Assembly (NCBI GenBank): GCA_023433585.1
Contig: JAEZCL010000098.1
Location: 1 to 64,000, forward strand
Source of the DNA: Pseudomonadota bacterium
GTDB taxonomy: Bacteria; Pseudomonadota; Alphaproteobacteria; Caulobacterales; Caulobacteraceae
Reading direction: 5' to 3'
DNA: 64,000 bases
Part shown: piece by piece, positions 16,282 through 24,802 of the stretch
Numbering within the stretch: position 1 is the stretch's first letter
How the letters are laid out: each line of letters begins with the position of its first letter
Program-made: the position numbers and the translations under genes
Notes under the pieces: model-generated
The model's input: only the letters and a program-made list of their open reading frames with translations
What the model was told of the DNA's origin: nothing
Databases searched by the model: none

Positions 16282-17130
16282 ATGGACTTCGTCACCCGCT
16301 TCGCCCCCTCGCCCACCGGCCTGCTGCACCGGGGGCATGCCTATTCCGCCCTCATGGCGCACCGGGCGGCGCGGGCCGCGGGCGGACGCTTTATCCTGCG
16401 CATCGAGGACATCGACCGGACCCGCTGCCGCCCCGAATACGAAGCGGCGATCCTGGAGGACCTGGCCTGGCTGGGTCTGGACTGGGACGGGCCGGTGCGG
16501 CGTCAGTCCGAGCATATGGGCGACTACGCGGCGGTCATCGCCGAGATGGACGGGCGCGGCCTGCTGTACCGCTGCTTCCGCACGCGCAGGGAGATTCTGG
16601 ACGCCGTCGGCCTGGCTCCGCACGGCCCCGCCGACGCCGCCCGACCCGGCCCCCATGCGCTGGACGAGGAGGCGCGGCTCCTGGATCAGGGCCGCCCCTT
16701 CGCCTGGCGCCTGTCGCTGGACCGGGCGCGCGAGGCGCTGGGCCCGGCGTGGAACGACCTGGTCTTCATGGAGGAGGGCGCCGGGCCGGACGGCGAGACG
16801 GGCCTGATCCGCGCCCGGCCGGAAACGGCGGGAGACTTGGTGCTGGCGCGAAAGGACGCGGGCGTGGCCTATCATCTGGCCGCCGTCCACGACGATGCGC
16901 TCCAGGGCGTCACCCATGTGATCCGGGGGAACGATCTGTTCGAGGCCGCGCACATACAGCGCCTGATCCAGGCCCTGATGGGCCGGCCCGCCCCGACCTA
17001 TCGCCACCACCGCCTGCTGACCGGCCCGGACGGCCGCCGCTACGCCAAGCGCGACCGCTCTCAGACCCTGGCCGAACTGCGCGCGGCGGGCGTGACGGCC
17101 GAGACGCTCCGGGCCGAGCTGGGTTTCTGA
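16282..17130 (+). CDS. gluQRS: glutamyl-Q tRNA(Asp) synthetase
   Basis: A 282-residue truncated GluRS paralogue that attaches glutamate to queuosine in tRNA(Asp). RFAPSPTGLLHRGHA is the HIGH-region signature, RIEDIDRTRC follows, and KRDRSQTL replaces KMSKS. It ends after the catalytic domain with no anticodon-binding domain, which separates it from GltX. The usual four-cysteine zinc site is not evident (only C at about 38 and 91), as in several GluQRS subfamilies. ATG 16282 was preferred; ATG 16270 adds four residues. Confidence 0.9.
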   Translation: MDFVTRFAPSPTGLLHRGHAYSALMAHRAARAAGGRFILRIEDIDRTRCRPEYEAAILEDLAWLGLDWDGPVRRQSEHMGDYAAVIAEMDGRGLLYRCFRTRREILDAVGLAPHGPADAARPGPHALDEEARLLDQGRPFAWRLSLDRAREALGPAWNDLVFMEEGAGPDGETGLIRARPETAGDLVLARKDAGVAYHLAAVHDDALQGVTHVIRGNDLFEAAHIQRLIQALMGRPAPTYRHHRLLTGPDGRRYAKRDRSQTLAELRAAGVTAETLRAELGF

Positions 17131-17133
17131 CCC

Positions 17134-18543
17134 TCAGTCCTTCAGCCGCCAGGTCGCCCCGGCCGGGCCGTCCATGACCACGATGTTCAGCACGTTCAGC
17201 CGGTCACGGATGCGGTCCGCCTCGGGCCAGTTCTTTTCCGCCCGCGCCGCCGCGCGCTGCTGAAGCAACGCCTCCACCTCGGCCTTGAGCGCCTCGTCCG
17301 CCCCGCCCTCGAACCAGGCGTCGGGGCCGGCCTGCAGAACGCCCAGAACGGCGCCGCCCGCCAGAAGCCGCCCCTTGGCCTCGGCCACGGCGGCTTCGTC
17401 GCCTGCCGTCATGGCCCGCTCGATCTCACCGGACAGGGCGAACAGGGCCGCCATGGCGCCGGGGGTGTTCAGGTCGTCCTGGATCGCCTTCAGGAATTCC
17501 GGCGAGGGCGCCTCGCCCGCCGCCGGGACACCCGAAGCCCGCCGCAGCGCCTGATAGAGCCGGTCCAGGTTCTTCCTCGACTGGTCCAGCAGCGCCTGGT
17601 TCCAGTCCAGCGGCTGGCGGTAGTGCGCGCTGAGCAGGGCCCAGCGCACCACCTCGCCGGGCATGTGCCGCACCAGATCGTGCAGCAGCAGCACATTGCC
17701 GACGGACTTGGACATCTTCTCCGCGTCCACGGTCAGAAAGCCGTTGTGCATCCAGTAGCGGGCGTATTCCTGGTGCGCGTCCTCGCCATGGGCATGGCCA
17801 TGGGCGCAGACGCCCTGGGCGATCTCGTTCTCATGATGCGGGAACACCAGGTCGATCCCGCCGCCGTGGATGTCGATGGGCAGGCCGAGATTCGCCTCGA
17901 TCATGGCCGAGCATTCGATGTGCCAGCCGGGCCGCCCCGGCCCCCAGGGCGACTCCCACGACGGCTCCCCGTCCTTTGACGGCTTCCACAGCACGAAGTC
18001 ATGGGGATTGCGCTTGTAGGGCGCCACCTCGACTCGCGCCCCGGCCACCATCTCGTCCAGGTCTCGTCCGGACAGGCGGCCGTAGTTCCCGTAGGCCGCC
18101 ACGTCGAACAGCACATGGCCCTCGGCCGCATAGGCGCAGCCCTTCTCGATGATGGCGCCGATCTGGGCGACGATGGCGTCCATGTGGGCGGTGACATGGG
18201 GCGCCATCGTGGGCGGCAGCACGTTCAGCTGCGCCATGTCCTCCAAGTATGCGGCCTCGTAGCGCGCGGTGATCTCGCCGATGGGCACGCCTTCCTTAGC
18301 CGCCTTGGCGTTGATCTTGTCGTCCACGTCGGTGACGTTTCGCGCATAGATCACGGCGTCCTCGCCGTATCGGCGGCGCAGCAGGCGGAACAGCACGTCG
18401 AACACCACCGGCGGGCGCGCGTTGCCGATATGGGCGTAGTCATAGACCGTGGGGCCGCACACATACATCGTCACCCGCTCGGGATCGCGCGGTTCGAAGA
18501 CCCGCTTTTCGCGGATGAGGGTGTCGTGCAGGTGGAGCGTCAT
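17134..18543 (-). CDS. cysS: cysteinyl-tRNA synthetase
   Basis: A 469-residue class I aminoacyl-tRNA synthetase. It shows [19 protein letters not shown] (zinc Cys and HIGH), [16 protein letters not shown], a Zn-ligand region with [10 protein letters not shown], and EKMSKSVGN. Length is standard. ATG 18543 (MTLHLHDTL) was chosen over an in-frame start 48 bases upstream. It is divergent from folE; the 128-base region between them contains a promoter-like pair and small palindromes. Confidence 0.96.
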   Translation of the reverse strand: MTLHLHDTLIREKRVFEPRDPERVTMYVCGPTVYDYAHIGNARPPVVFDVLFRLLRRRYGEDAVIYARNVTDVDDKINAKAAKEGVPIGEITARYEAAYLEDMAQLNVLPPTMAPHVTAHMDAIVAQIGAIIEKGCAYAAEGHVLFDVAAYGNYGRLSGRDLDEMVAGARVEVAPYKRNPHDFVLWKPSKDGEPSWESPWGPGRPGWHIECSAMIEANLGLPIDIHGGGIDLVFPHHENEIAQGVCAHGHAHGEDAHQEYARYWMHNGFLTVDAEKMSKSVGNVLLLHDLVRHMPGEVVRWALLSAHYRQPLDWNQALLDQSRKNLDRLYQALRRASGVPAAGEAPSPEFLKAIQDDLNTPGAMAALFALSGEIERAMTAGDEAAVAEAKGRLLAGGAVLGVLQAGPDAWFEGGADEALKAEVEALLQQRAAARAEKNWPEADRIRDRLNVLNIVVMDGPAGATWRLKD

Positions 18544-18566
18544 GGGGCCGCGTGCTATCCGTTTTC

Positions 18567-18596
18567 TTGCGGGACGCACCGGTCGTCCCATATAGG
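18567..18596 (+). promoter_or_regulatory. candidate folE promoter
   Basis: TTGCGG (18567-18572), an 18-base spacer and TATAGG (18591-18596) lie about 75 bases before the folE start. Spacing is acceptable; the elements are only partly consensus. Confidence 0.3.
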
Positions 18597-18632
18597 CGTG
18601 TCGCGGTGCAATATACCGCCGTCGTCACGATT

Positions 18633-18652
18633 GGGAGCCGATTAGGGCTCCC
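18633..18652 (+). promoter_or_regulatory. hairpin in the folE leader
   Basis: GGGAGCC (18633-18639) and GGCTCCC (18646-18652) form a perfect 7-bp stem with loop GATTAG, ending 19 bases before the folE ATG. It could influence translation initiation or be a binding site. It does not resemble a known riboswitch class. Confidence 0.3.
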
Positions 18653-18671
18653 GCCCTTTAGAAAGCGTGTC

Positions 18672-19301
18672 ATGGACCTTTCATCCAAAGCCGGTCTGGC
18701 CAAGCCCGTTCTGGTCAGCGACGACGGCGCCGTGAGGCGCCCCAGCCGGGAACAGGCCATGGAGGCGGTGCGCACCCTGATCGCCTGGGCCGGGGACGAT
18801 CCGTCGCGCGAGGGCCTGATCGACACGCCACGCCGCGTAGTGGACGCCTATGGCGACTGGTTCCAGGGCTATGACGCCGACGCGGCCAAGGAGCTGAGCC
18901 GCACCTTCGAGGACGTCCAAGGCTATGACGACATGGTCATGCTGCGCGACATCGAGGTGGAGAGCCACTGCGAACACCACATGGCCCCGTTCCTGGGCAA
19001 GGCCTATGTGGCCTATGTGCCGACCGAGAAGGTGGTGGGCATCTCCAAGCTGGCGCGGGTGGTGGAGATTTTCTCCAAGCGGCTCCAGACCCAGGAGACC
19101 CTGACCCAGGAGATCGCCCAGGCCATCGAGGACAACCTGCTTCCCGCCGGGGTCGCCGTTCTGATCGACGCGGAGCATCAGTGCATGACCACCCGGGGCG
19201 TGCACCACCGTCATGTCTCCACCATCACCACCCGCTTCACCGGCGCCTTCAAGACCGACCAGGCCTTGCAGGACCGCTTCCTGAAGCTGGCGCGGGGGTG
19301 A
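18672..19301 (+). CDS. folE: GTP cyclohydrolase I
   Basis: A 209-residue enzyme converting GTP to 7,8-dihydroneopterin triphosphate, the entry to folate (and possibly queuosine) synthesis. Zinc and active-site residues are seen in [15 protein letters not shown] and in [13 protein letters not shown] near the C-terminus, and the usual [10 protein letters not shown] precedes them. Start ATG 18672; an in-frame upstream extension reads through the promoter region. A short C-rich hairpin follows 12 bases after the stop. Confidence 0.95.
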   Translation: MDLSSKAGLAKPVLVSDDGAVRRPSREQAMEAVRTLIAWAGDDPSREGLIDTPRRVVDAYGDWFQGYDADAAKELSRTFEDVQGYDDMVMLRDIEVESHCEHHMAPFLGKAYVAYVPTEKVVGISKLARVVEIFSKRLQTQETLTQEIAQAIEDNLLPAGVAVLIDAEHQCMTTRGVHHRHVSTITTRFTGAFKTDQALQDRFLKLARG

Positions 19302-19312
19302 GCCGCCCCCGT

Positions 19313-19333
19313 CCTTCTCCCGAGGGGAGAAGG
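19313..19333 (+). terminator. hairpin terminator after folE
   Basis: CCTTCTCCC (19313-19321) pairs with GGGAGAAGG (19325-19333) around GAG, beginning 12 bases past the folE stop. No T-run follows, which seems usual for the terminators in this window. Confidence 0.45.
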
Positions 19334-19513
19334 GGGAACCCGCGCACCGGAGCGCATAGCGCGACGGTTCTTGCGCGGGGGTGGAGGAAGGAGCGGCGAA
19401 GCCGATCCAACGGCGGGGCGTTCGTTGGTTGCCGGTTCGCACCGTAACCCCTCACCCTGCGCGCCAAGAAGCGGTCTGCTTCGCATCCCGTTGCGCTCAA
19501 GCCCTCTCCCATC
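19334..19513. other. gene-free spacer between folE terminator and MITE-like element
   Basis: No gene is seen. The stretch contains G-rich and C-rich blocks (GCGCGGGGGTGGAGGAAGG near 19371, CCCTCTCCC near 19502) that look like degenerate copies of intergenic hairpin repeats. With the following element this makes a 431-base gap without coding sequence. Confidence 0.5.
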
Positions 19514-19711
19514 GGAGACCTTTGCGTAATTCTTATCTCCGCTCATCCCCGCGAACGCGGGGACCCAGTTCTGTCCAGCTTGACGCCGACGCTTCAGGAC
19601 TGGCGAGCGGTGGATGACCCTTTCCCGCTGCAACACCCAAAGGACTGGGTCCCCGCGTTCGCGGGGATGAGCGGAAGTTTTTGAGCCACTGGCAGTTATG
19701 CAAAGGTCTCC
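19514..19711. mobile_element. 198-bp MITE-like element, copy 1
   Basis: The ends are terminal inverted repeats: GGAGACCTTTGCGTAA (19514-19529) against TTATGCAAAGGTCTCC (19696-19711), 15 of 16 matching. A perfect 31-bp inner inverted repeat (19539-19569 with 19644-19674) carries its own CCCCGCGAACGCGGGG palindrome, a sequence type known from REP-like elements. A second copy of exactly 198 bp, inverted, lies at 63444-63641. There is no internal gene, so movement would need a transposase in trans. Flanks CCCTCTCCCATC and ATCGGGAGAGGG suggest insertion into an intergenic hairpin with a 3-bp ATC duplication. Confidence 0.75.
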
Positions 19712-19732
19712 ATCGGGAGAGGGAAGCTGAAT

Positions 19733-20863
19733 CTAATATCCCCCCGCGCGCGCCACGCGCTCGGCGTGGAACCCGGCGTCGCCGAACAGCTCGTTCAGAA
19801 CCCGCACGCGCTTCATGAACAGGCCCACGTCGAATTCGTCCGTCATGCCGACGCCGCCGTGCATCTGCACCGCCTCCTGCACCGCCAGTTCGGCCACGCG
19901 CCCCGCCTTGGCCTTGGCCACCGAAACAGCGAACGCGGCGGCCTCATCGCCCGCATCCAGCTTCTGAAGCGCGGCCAGGGTGGCCGCGCGCACGCTCTCC
20001 AGCTCGGTGAACAGGTGGGCCGCCCGGTGCTGCAGCGCCTGGAACTCGCCGATCAGCTTGCCGAACTGTTTGCGGGTCTTCAGATAGTCAGTGGTGATCC
20101 TGAACGCCTGATCGCCCGCGCCCAGCAGGGATGACGCCGCGCACGCCCGGCCCAGATTCAGTGCGCCTTCCAGAATTTCGCCCCCGCCGTCCACCGGCCC
20201 GATCACGGCCCCGGCGGTCACCGCCACATCGCTCAGCGTCACCCGCGCGGCGTTGTGGGCGTCCACCATCAGGGTGCGCTCCACCTGGACCCCTGCCGTT
20301 TTTGGATCGATCAGGAACAGGGTCAGCCCGTCCATCCCTTCGCCGGAGGTGCGCGCCGCCACGATCAGGGCGTCGGCTGCATGGCCGTCCAGCACGAAGC
20401 CCTTGGCGCCATTCAATTTGAAGCCGTTGCCCGACCGCTCGGCCGTGGTCGTGATGCGGTGCGGCCCATGCTTGGCGCCTTCGTCCACGGCCAGAGCGAC
20501 AATCGCCTCGCCCGCCGCGATGCGGGGCAGCCAGGCCGCCTGCTGCTCCTCCGACCCGGCCTTCAGGGCCGTGGCCGACAGCACGGCGGACGACAGGAAC
20601 GGCGAGGGCGTCAGGGTGCGTCCCAGCGCTTCGGCCACGACCCCCGCCTCAACGGCGCCCAGGCCCGAGCCGCCCTGCCCCTCCGGGATCAGGACGCCGG
20701 AAAAACCCATCTCACCGAAGCCGCGCCACAGGTCGCGGGACAGGCCGTCAGGATCGCGCGCGTCCCGCAGTTTTCTCAGGTGCGCGATGGGCGCGTTCTC
20801 AGCCAGGAACCCGTCGGCCGCCTCGGCCAGCATCTGCTGTTCGTCGGTCAGGATCAGGGGCAT
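19733..20863 (-). CDS. acyl-CoA dehydrogenase family protein, partner-type subunit
   Basis: A 376-residue ACAD-fold flavoprotein subunit with N-terminal helical domain, middle beta domain and C-terminal helical domain (QMHGGVGMTDEFDVGLFMKR). The C-terminal EGT-type motif that supplies the catalytic glutamate in ordinary acyl-CoA dehydrogenases is not evident here. It lies 3 bases after a second ACAD gene that does have that motif. By analogy with FadE28/FadE29-type heterotetramers, the two may form one enzyme with this chain helping FAD binding. The substrate class is unknown; branched or side-chain acyl-CoAs are typical for such pairs. Confidence 0.85.
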   Translation of the reverse strand: MPLILTDEQQMLAEAADGFLAENAPIAHLRKLRDARDPDGLSRDLWRGFGEMGFSGVLIPEGQGGSGLGAVEAGVVAEALGRTLTPSPFLSSAVLSATALKAGSEEQQAAWLPRIAAGEAIVALAVDEGAKHGPHRITTTAERSGNGFKLNGAKGFVLDGHAADALIVAARTSGEGMDGLTLFLIDPKTAGVQVERTLMVDAHNAARVTLSDVAVTAGAVIGPVDGGGEILEGALNLGRACAASSLLGAGDQAFRITTDYLKTRKQFGKLIGEFQALQHRAAHLFTELESVRAATLAALQKLDAGDEAAAFAVSVAKAKAGRVAELAVQEAVQMHGGVGMTDEFDVGLFMKRVRVLNELFGDAGFHAERVARAGGY

Positions 20864-20866
20864 GGG

Positions 20867-22069
20867 TCAGGCTCCCGGCAGGTTCAGCAGATGCTTGGCG
20901 ATGATGTTGAGCTGGATTTCGCTGGTCCCGCCCTCGATGGAGTTGGCCTTGGTGCGCAGCCAGTCGCGCGCCGCCGCGCCGTCGCGGGACCGCTCGCCCT
21001 CCCACTCCAGCGCCTCCGAGCCGCCCGCCGCCATCATCAGTTCGTGGCGGCGCTTGTTCAGTTCCGAGCCGTAGTATTTCAGCACCGAACTCATGGCCGG
21101 ATGGGCGCGGCCCGCCTTGGCCAGGTCGCCGGTCCGCTCCAGCGCCAGGCGGAAGGCGGCGGTGTCGATGTCCAGTTCGGCGATGCGGGCGCGAAGCATG
21201 GGCTCGTCCAGCCGTCCTGCTGCGTCCAGCCCGATGGAGTCGGTCGCGACCTGGCCCAGCGACGGCCCGCCCATGACCTCGCCCATGGCCCCGATCATGG
21301 TGCGCTCGTGGGCCAGCAGATATTTGGCCACGTCCCAGCCCCGGTTCAGCGTCCCGACCAGGTTTTCCTTCTCCACCCGCACGTCATCGAAGAAGGTCTC
21401 GCAGAAGGGCGACTTGCCGGAGATCAGGGTGATGGGCCGGGTCGAGACGCCGGGCGTGGTCATGTCGAACAGCACGAAGGAGATGCCCAGATGCTTGGGC
21501 GCCTCCGGGTCCGTGCGCACCAGACAGAAGATCCAGTCCGCCTTGTCGGCGTAGGAGGTCCACACCTTCTGACCGTTGACGATCCAGTGATCTCCGCGAT
21601 CCTCGGCGCGGGTCTGGATTCCGGCCAGGTCCGAACCCGCGCCGGGTTCCGAATAGCCCTGACACCAGCGGATTTCCCCGCGCACGATTTCGGGCAGGAA
21701 ACGCCGCTTCTGTTCCTCCGTGCCGAACTGCAGCAGGGCCGGGCCCAGCATCCAGACGCCGAAGCTGTTCAGGGCCGGCTGGGCCTTTATCCGGCGCAGC
21801 TCCGACACCAGCACCTTGGCCTGTTCGCGCGACAGGCCCCCGCCGCCGTATTCGGCGGGCCATTCCGGCGCGGTCCAGCCGCGCTCGCCCATGACCCGCA
21901 GCCATGTCTCATGGCCCGGCGTGGCGAAGACGGCGTTCCGGCCGCCCCAGATCATGTCGGCCTCGGAGCGCATCGGCCCGCGCACCTCGGCAGGGCAGTT
22001 CGCCTCCAGCCAGACGCGCGTTTCGGCGCGGAAGGCGTCCAGGTCGGGCGCGGGCTCGGGCTCGGTCAT
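20867..22069 (-). CDS. acyl-CoA dehydrogenase
   Basis: A 400-residue ACAD. The FAD/substrate segment QGYSEPGAGSDLAGIQT is clear, and SIEGGTSEIQLNIIAKHLL near the C-terminus provides the expected catalytic glutamate and the adenine-binding tail. It catalyses alpha,beta-dehydrogenation of an acyl-CoA, passing electrons to ETF. First gene of a two-gene unit; the downstream ACAD follows after 3 bases. ATG 22069 gives the normal N-terminus. It is divergent from the aldolase gene. Confidence 0.92.
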   Translation of the reverse strand: MTEPEPAPDLDAFRAETRVWLEANCPAEVRGPMRSEADMIWGGRNAVFATPGHETWLRVMGERGWTAPEWPAEYGGGGLSREQAKVLVSELRRIKAQPALNSFGVWMLGPALLQFGTEEQKRRFLPEIVRGEIRWCQGYSEPGAGSDLAGIQTRAEDRGDHWIVNGQKVWTSYADKADWIFCLVRTDPEAPKHLGISFVLFDMTTPGVSTRPITLISGKSPFCETFFDDVRVEKENLVGTLNRGWDVAKYLLAHERTMIGAMGEVMGGPSLGQVATDSIGLDAAGRLDEPMLRARIAELDIDTAAFRLALERTGDLAKAGRAHPAMSSVLKYYGSELNKRRHELMMAAGGSEALEWEGERSRDGAAARDWLRTKANSIEGGTSEIQLNIIAKHLLNLPGA

Positions 22070-22235
22070 GGGAGGGTCTCCTGCCGGGGCGTTTGCGGAA
22101 CCCTACCGGGTCCGTGGTCAAAAGCTACCCTCTATCGGCCCGGAGCGTAACCGCTTTTGAGGCGGGTTCCGCTTGACGGACGCCGTCATACCGGCGACGA
22201 GAAATCCCAGATATTCAAGAGAGGAAACCGGTGTC

Positions 22236-22913
22236 ATGCGTCACGACCGTCTGAGCGTTTTGCAGCAGCTCGAGCGCCAGGGCGTGGTGCCGGTTTTCTA
22301 TCACCCGGACGTGGAGACCTGCATCGCGGTCATCGAGGCCTGCGCCAGGGCGGGCGCCCCGGCGGTCGAGTTCACCAACCGGGGCGACTTCGCCGCCCAT
22401 GTGTTCCTGGAGGTCAGCCGCCACTTCGCCGAGGCGTACCCGGACGTCATCATGGGCGTGGGCTCCATCGTCGACGCGCCCACAGCCGGGCTCTACATCG
22501 CGGGCGGCGCGCGCTTCGTGGTCGGCCCCATGCTGAACGCCGAAGTGGCGCGCCTGTGCAACCGGCGCCAGATCGCCTATTTGCCGGGCTGCGGCTCGGC
22601 CACCGAGATCTCCGACGCCCAGGAGCTGGGCTGCGACATCGTCAAGGTGTTCCCCGGCTCGTCCGTGGGCGGCCCGGACTTCGTCAAGGCGGTGAAGGGC
22701 CCGATGCCCTGGACCAAGATCATGCCCACCGGCGGCGTGGACCCGGACCCGGCCTCCATCGAGAAGTGGTTCGGCGCGGGCATCGTGGCGGCGGGCATGG
22801 GCTCCAAGCTCATCACCGACGCGGCGGTCAAGGCCAAGGACTGGGCCGGGATCGAGGCCAAGGTGCGCGACACGGTCAAGGCCATCGCCGACTTCCGCGC
22901 CGCGAAGGGCTGA
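22236..22913 (+). CDS. eda: 2-dehydro-3-deoxy-phosphogluconate / 4-hydroxy-2-oxoglutarate aldolase
   Basis: A 225-residue class I aldolase of the KDPG/KHG family. The catalytic segment AVEFTNRG provides the glutamate and CDIVKVFPGS the Schiff-base lysine. The reaction cleaves KDPG to pyruvate and glyceraldehyde-3-phosphate (Entner-Doudoroff), or a related 2-keto-3-deoxy acid. ATG 22236 follows GAGAGGAAACCGGTGTC, a good Shine-Dalgarno, and is better than an in-frame start at 22173. No edd, zwf or pgl is adjacent, so a role in the ED pathway or in sugar-acid catabolism cannot be decided here. Confidence 0.85.
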   Translation: MRHDRLSVLQQLERQGVVPVFYHPDVETCIAVIEACARAGAPAVEFTNRGDFAAHVFLEVSRHFAEAYPDVIMGVGSIVDAPTAGLYIAGGARFVVGPMLNAEVARLCNRRQIAYLPGCGSATEISDAQELGCDIVKVFPGSSVGGPDFVKAVKGPMPWTKIMPTGGVDPDPASIEKWFGAGIVAAGMGSKLITDAAVKAKDWAGIEAKVRDTVKAIADFRAAKG

Positions 22914-23000
22914 CCGCCGCCCGGCGAATGAACTCTCACGCCGCTGTCGGAACGGTGGTATGTGTAAGCCGCCTTCAGGTTTCGACACATGGGAGGGACG

Positions 23001-24779
23001 ATGCGCAGGATGCTCAGCACAGGGGCGGCCCTGGCGGCGCTCGTCCTGTTCTCCGGCTCGGCGTCGGCGCCGTCGCCGACGTCGTTTGCCGCCGGTCTGC
23101 TGGATTTCGCCGATCCGGTCCGACAGGCGCGCGCCGTCTGCGGCTCGGCGGTCGCCAAGGCCACGCTGGCCGGGCGTCTGCTCGCGGCGAAGTCGGTCGC
23201 CCATGCGCTGAGCGCCGATGTCGAAGGCATCGCCCTCTATCCGGACCTCGCCGAGGTCCGGTTCGCCATAACCACCGCCGACGATCAGGCCGGGCGTTAT
23301 TTCAATCAGGGCCTGGTGCTCAGCTACGGCTTCAACCACGCGGGCGCGGTGCGGTCGTTCCGGGAGGCCCAGAGGCGTGATCCCGGCTGCGCCATGTGCT
23401 GGTGGGGCGAGGCGGTGGCGCTGGGCCCCAACATCAACGCCCCCATGGATGACCGCGACCGGGAGGCGGCGCTGGCCGCGCTGGATCGCGCCATGTCCCT
23501 TCGCCAGGACGCCTCGCCGCTGGAACGGGCCCTGATCGAAGCGGCGGCGATGCGCTATTCGGCGGACCCGCAGGCGGATCGGACCACGCTGGACGCCGCC
23601 TATGCCGACGCCATGCTGGCCGTCGCCGCCCGCTTTCCCGACCACGACGAGGTCGCCGTCCTGGCGGCCGAGGCGGTCATGGACGCCAGCCCCTGGTACT
23701 ACTGGGAGGCGGACAGGCGCACGCCGGTCGGCCGCTCCGGCGAGGCCGTGCGCCTGATCGAGACGGTGCTGGCGCGCACGCCGGACCATGTCCAGGCCGC
23801 CCACCTCTATATCCACCTGATGGAAAGCAGCGACCCGGCGCGGGCCGAGGCGGCCGCCGACCGGCTGGCGGGCGCGGCTCTGACCGCCGGCCATCTGGTC
23901 CACATGCCCGCCCACATCTACCTGGCCCGGGGACGCCACGCCGACTCGATCCGGGTCAATGTCGCCGCCGCGCGCGCCGACGAGGCATGGATACGCGCCT
24001 CGAACGATCAGGGCCTGGTCCGCTACGGCTATTATCCGCACAACGTCCACTTCATCGTCGCCTCAGCCCAGATGGCGGGCGATGTGGACACCGTGGTGAG
24101 CGAAGCGGCGCGCCTGCGAACCCTTCTGGATCTGGACACCTCCGCTCGCATCGCCTGGGTGCAGGTGATCGACGCCGCGCCCTACATGGCCATGGCCCAG
24201 GTCGCCGCGCCGGCCGACATCCTGGCGCTTCCGGCGGCCGACGCCCGCCTTCCGTTCGCCGAGGCCATGCGCCTTTACGCCCGCGCCGTGGCCTATGCCC
24301 AACTGGGAGACGGCGCGGCCTTCGACCGGACGCTGGCCCGGATGCGGGCCATGGGCGAAACCGATCTTTTCGCCGACATGATCGCCCAGGGCGTGCCCGC
24401 GACGGACCTGATCGCCCTGGCCGTCGCGGCGGCGGAGGGCCGCCGCGCCTACGTCGAAGGCCGCTTCGAGGACGCCGTCGGGCGCTACCGCGAGGCGGCG
24501 GCCATCGAGGCCGGGATTCCCTACATGGAGCCGGCCTACTGGCCCTATCCGGTCAACCAGTCTCTGGGCGCGGCCCTGATCCGCGCCGGTCGCCCGGCGG
24601 AGGCTTCGGCGGCGTTCCGCGCCGCCCTGGTCCAGGCGCCGAACAACGGCTGGGCGCTGTACGGTCTGGCGCGCAGCGAGGCGGCCCAGGGCCATGATCT
24701 GGAAGCGGCTGCGGCGCGCCGCGCCCTGACACAGGCCTGGCTCGGCGACGCCCACTGGCTGACGCTGGACCGGCTATAG
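23001..24779 (+). CDS. exported tetratricopeptide-repeat protein
   Basis: A 592-residue protein with a Sec-type signal peptide (residues 1-23, MRRMLSTGAALAALVLFSGS) and TPR-like helical repeats throughout the mature part, clearest at about 95-135 (NQGLVLSYGFNHAGAVRSF) and near the C-terminus (ALYGLARSEAA). It contains the conserved DPGCAMCWWGEAVALGPNIN segment typical of a widespread but uncharacterised family of large exported TPR proteins. The CxxC could form a disulfide; it is not a CxxCH haem site. ATG 23001 follows GGGAGGGACG. Role unknown, probably protein-protein interaction in the periplasm. Confidence 0.8.
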   Translation: MRRMLSTGAALAALVLFSGSASAPSPTSFAAGLLDFADPVRQARAVCGSAVAKATLAGRLLAAKSVAHALSADVEGIALYPDLAEVRFAITTADDQAGRYFNQGLVLSYGFNHAGAVRSFREAQRRDPGCAMCWWGEAVALGPNINAPMDDRDREAALAALDRAMSLRQDASPLERALIEAAAMRYSADPQADRTTLDAAYADAMLAVAARFPDHDEVAVLAAEAVMDASPWYYWEADRRTPVGRSGEAVRLIETVLARTPDHVQAAHLYIHLMESSDPARAEAAADRLAGAALTAGHLVHMPAHIYLARGRHADSIRVNVAAARADEAWIRASNDQGLVRYGYYPHNVHFIVASAQMAGDVDTVVSEAARLRTLLDLDTSARIAWVQVIDAAPYMAMAQVAAPADILALPAADARLPFAEAMRLYARAVAYAQLGDGAAFDRTLARMRAMGETDLFADMIAQGVPATDLIALAVAAAEGRRAYVEGRFEDAVGRYREAAAIEAGIPYMEPAYWPYPVNQSLGAALIRAGRPAEASAAFRAALVQAPNNGWALYGLARSEAAQGHDLEAAAARRALTQAWLGDAHWLTLDRL

Positions 24780-24802
24780 GCCGGTCGGACGCCTTATCCC
24801 GT

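Noticed and set aside
19514..19711. Repeats as a CRISPR array
   Set aside because: Repeats are inverted and nested, not direct with regular spacers, and no cas genes are present.
24063..24755. Minus-strand frame opposite the TPR gene
   Set aside because: Shadow frame of a gene with signal peptide, Shine-Dalgarno and clear TPR pattern on the plus strand.
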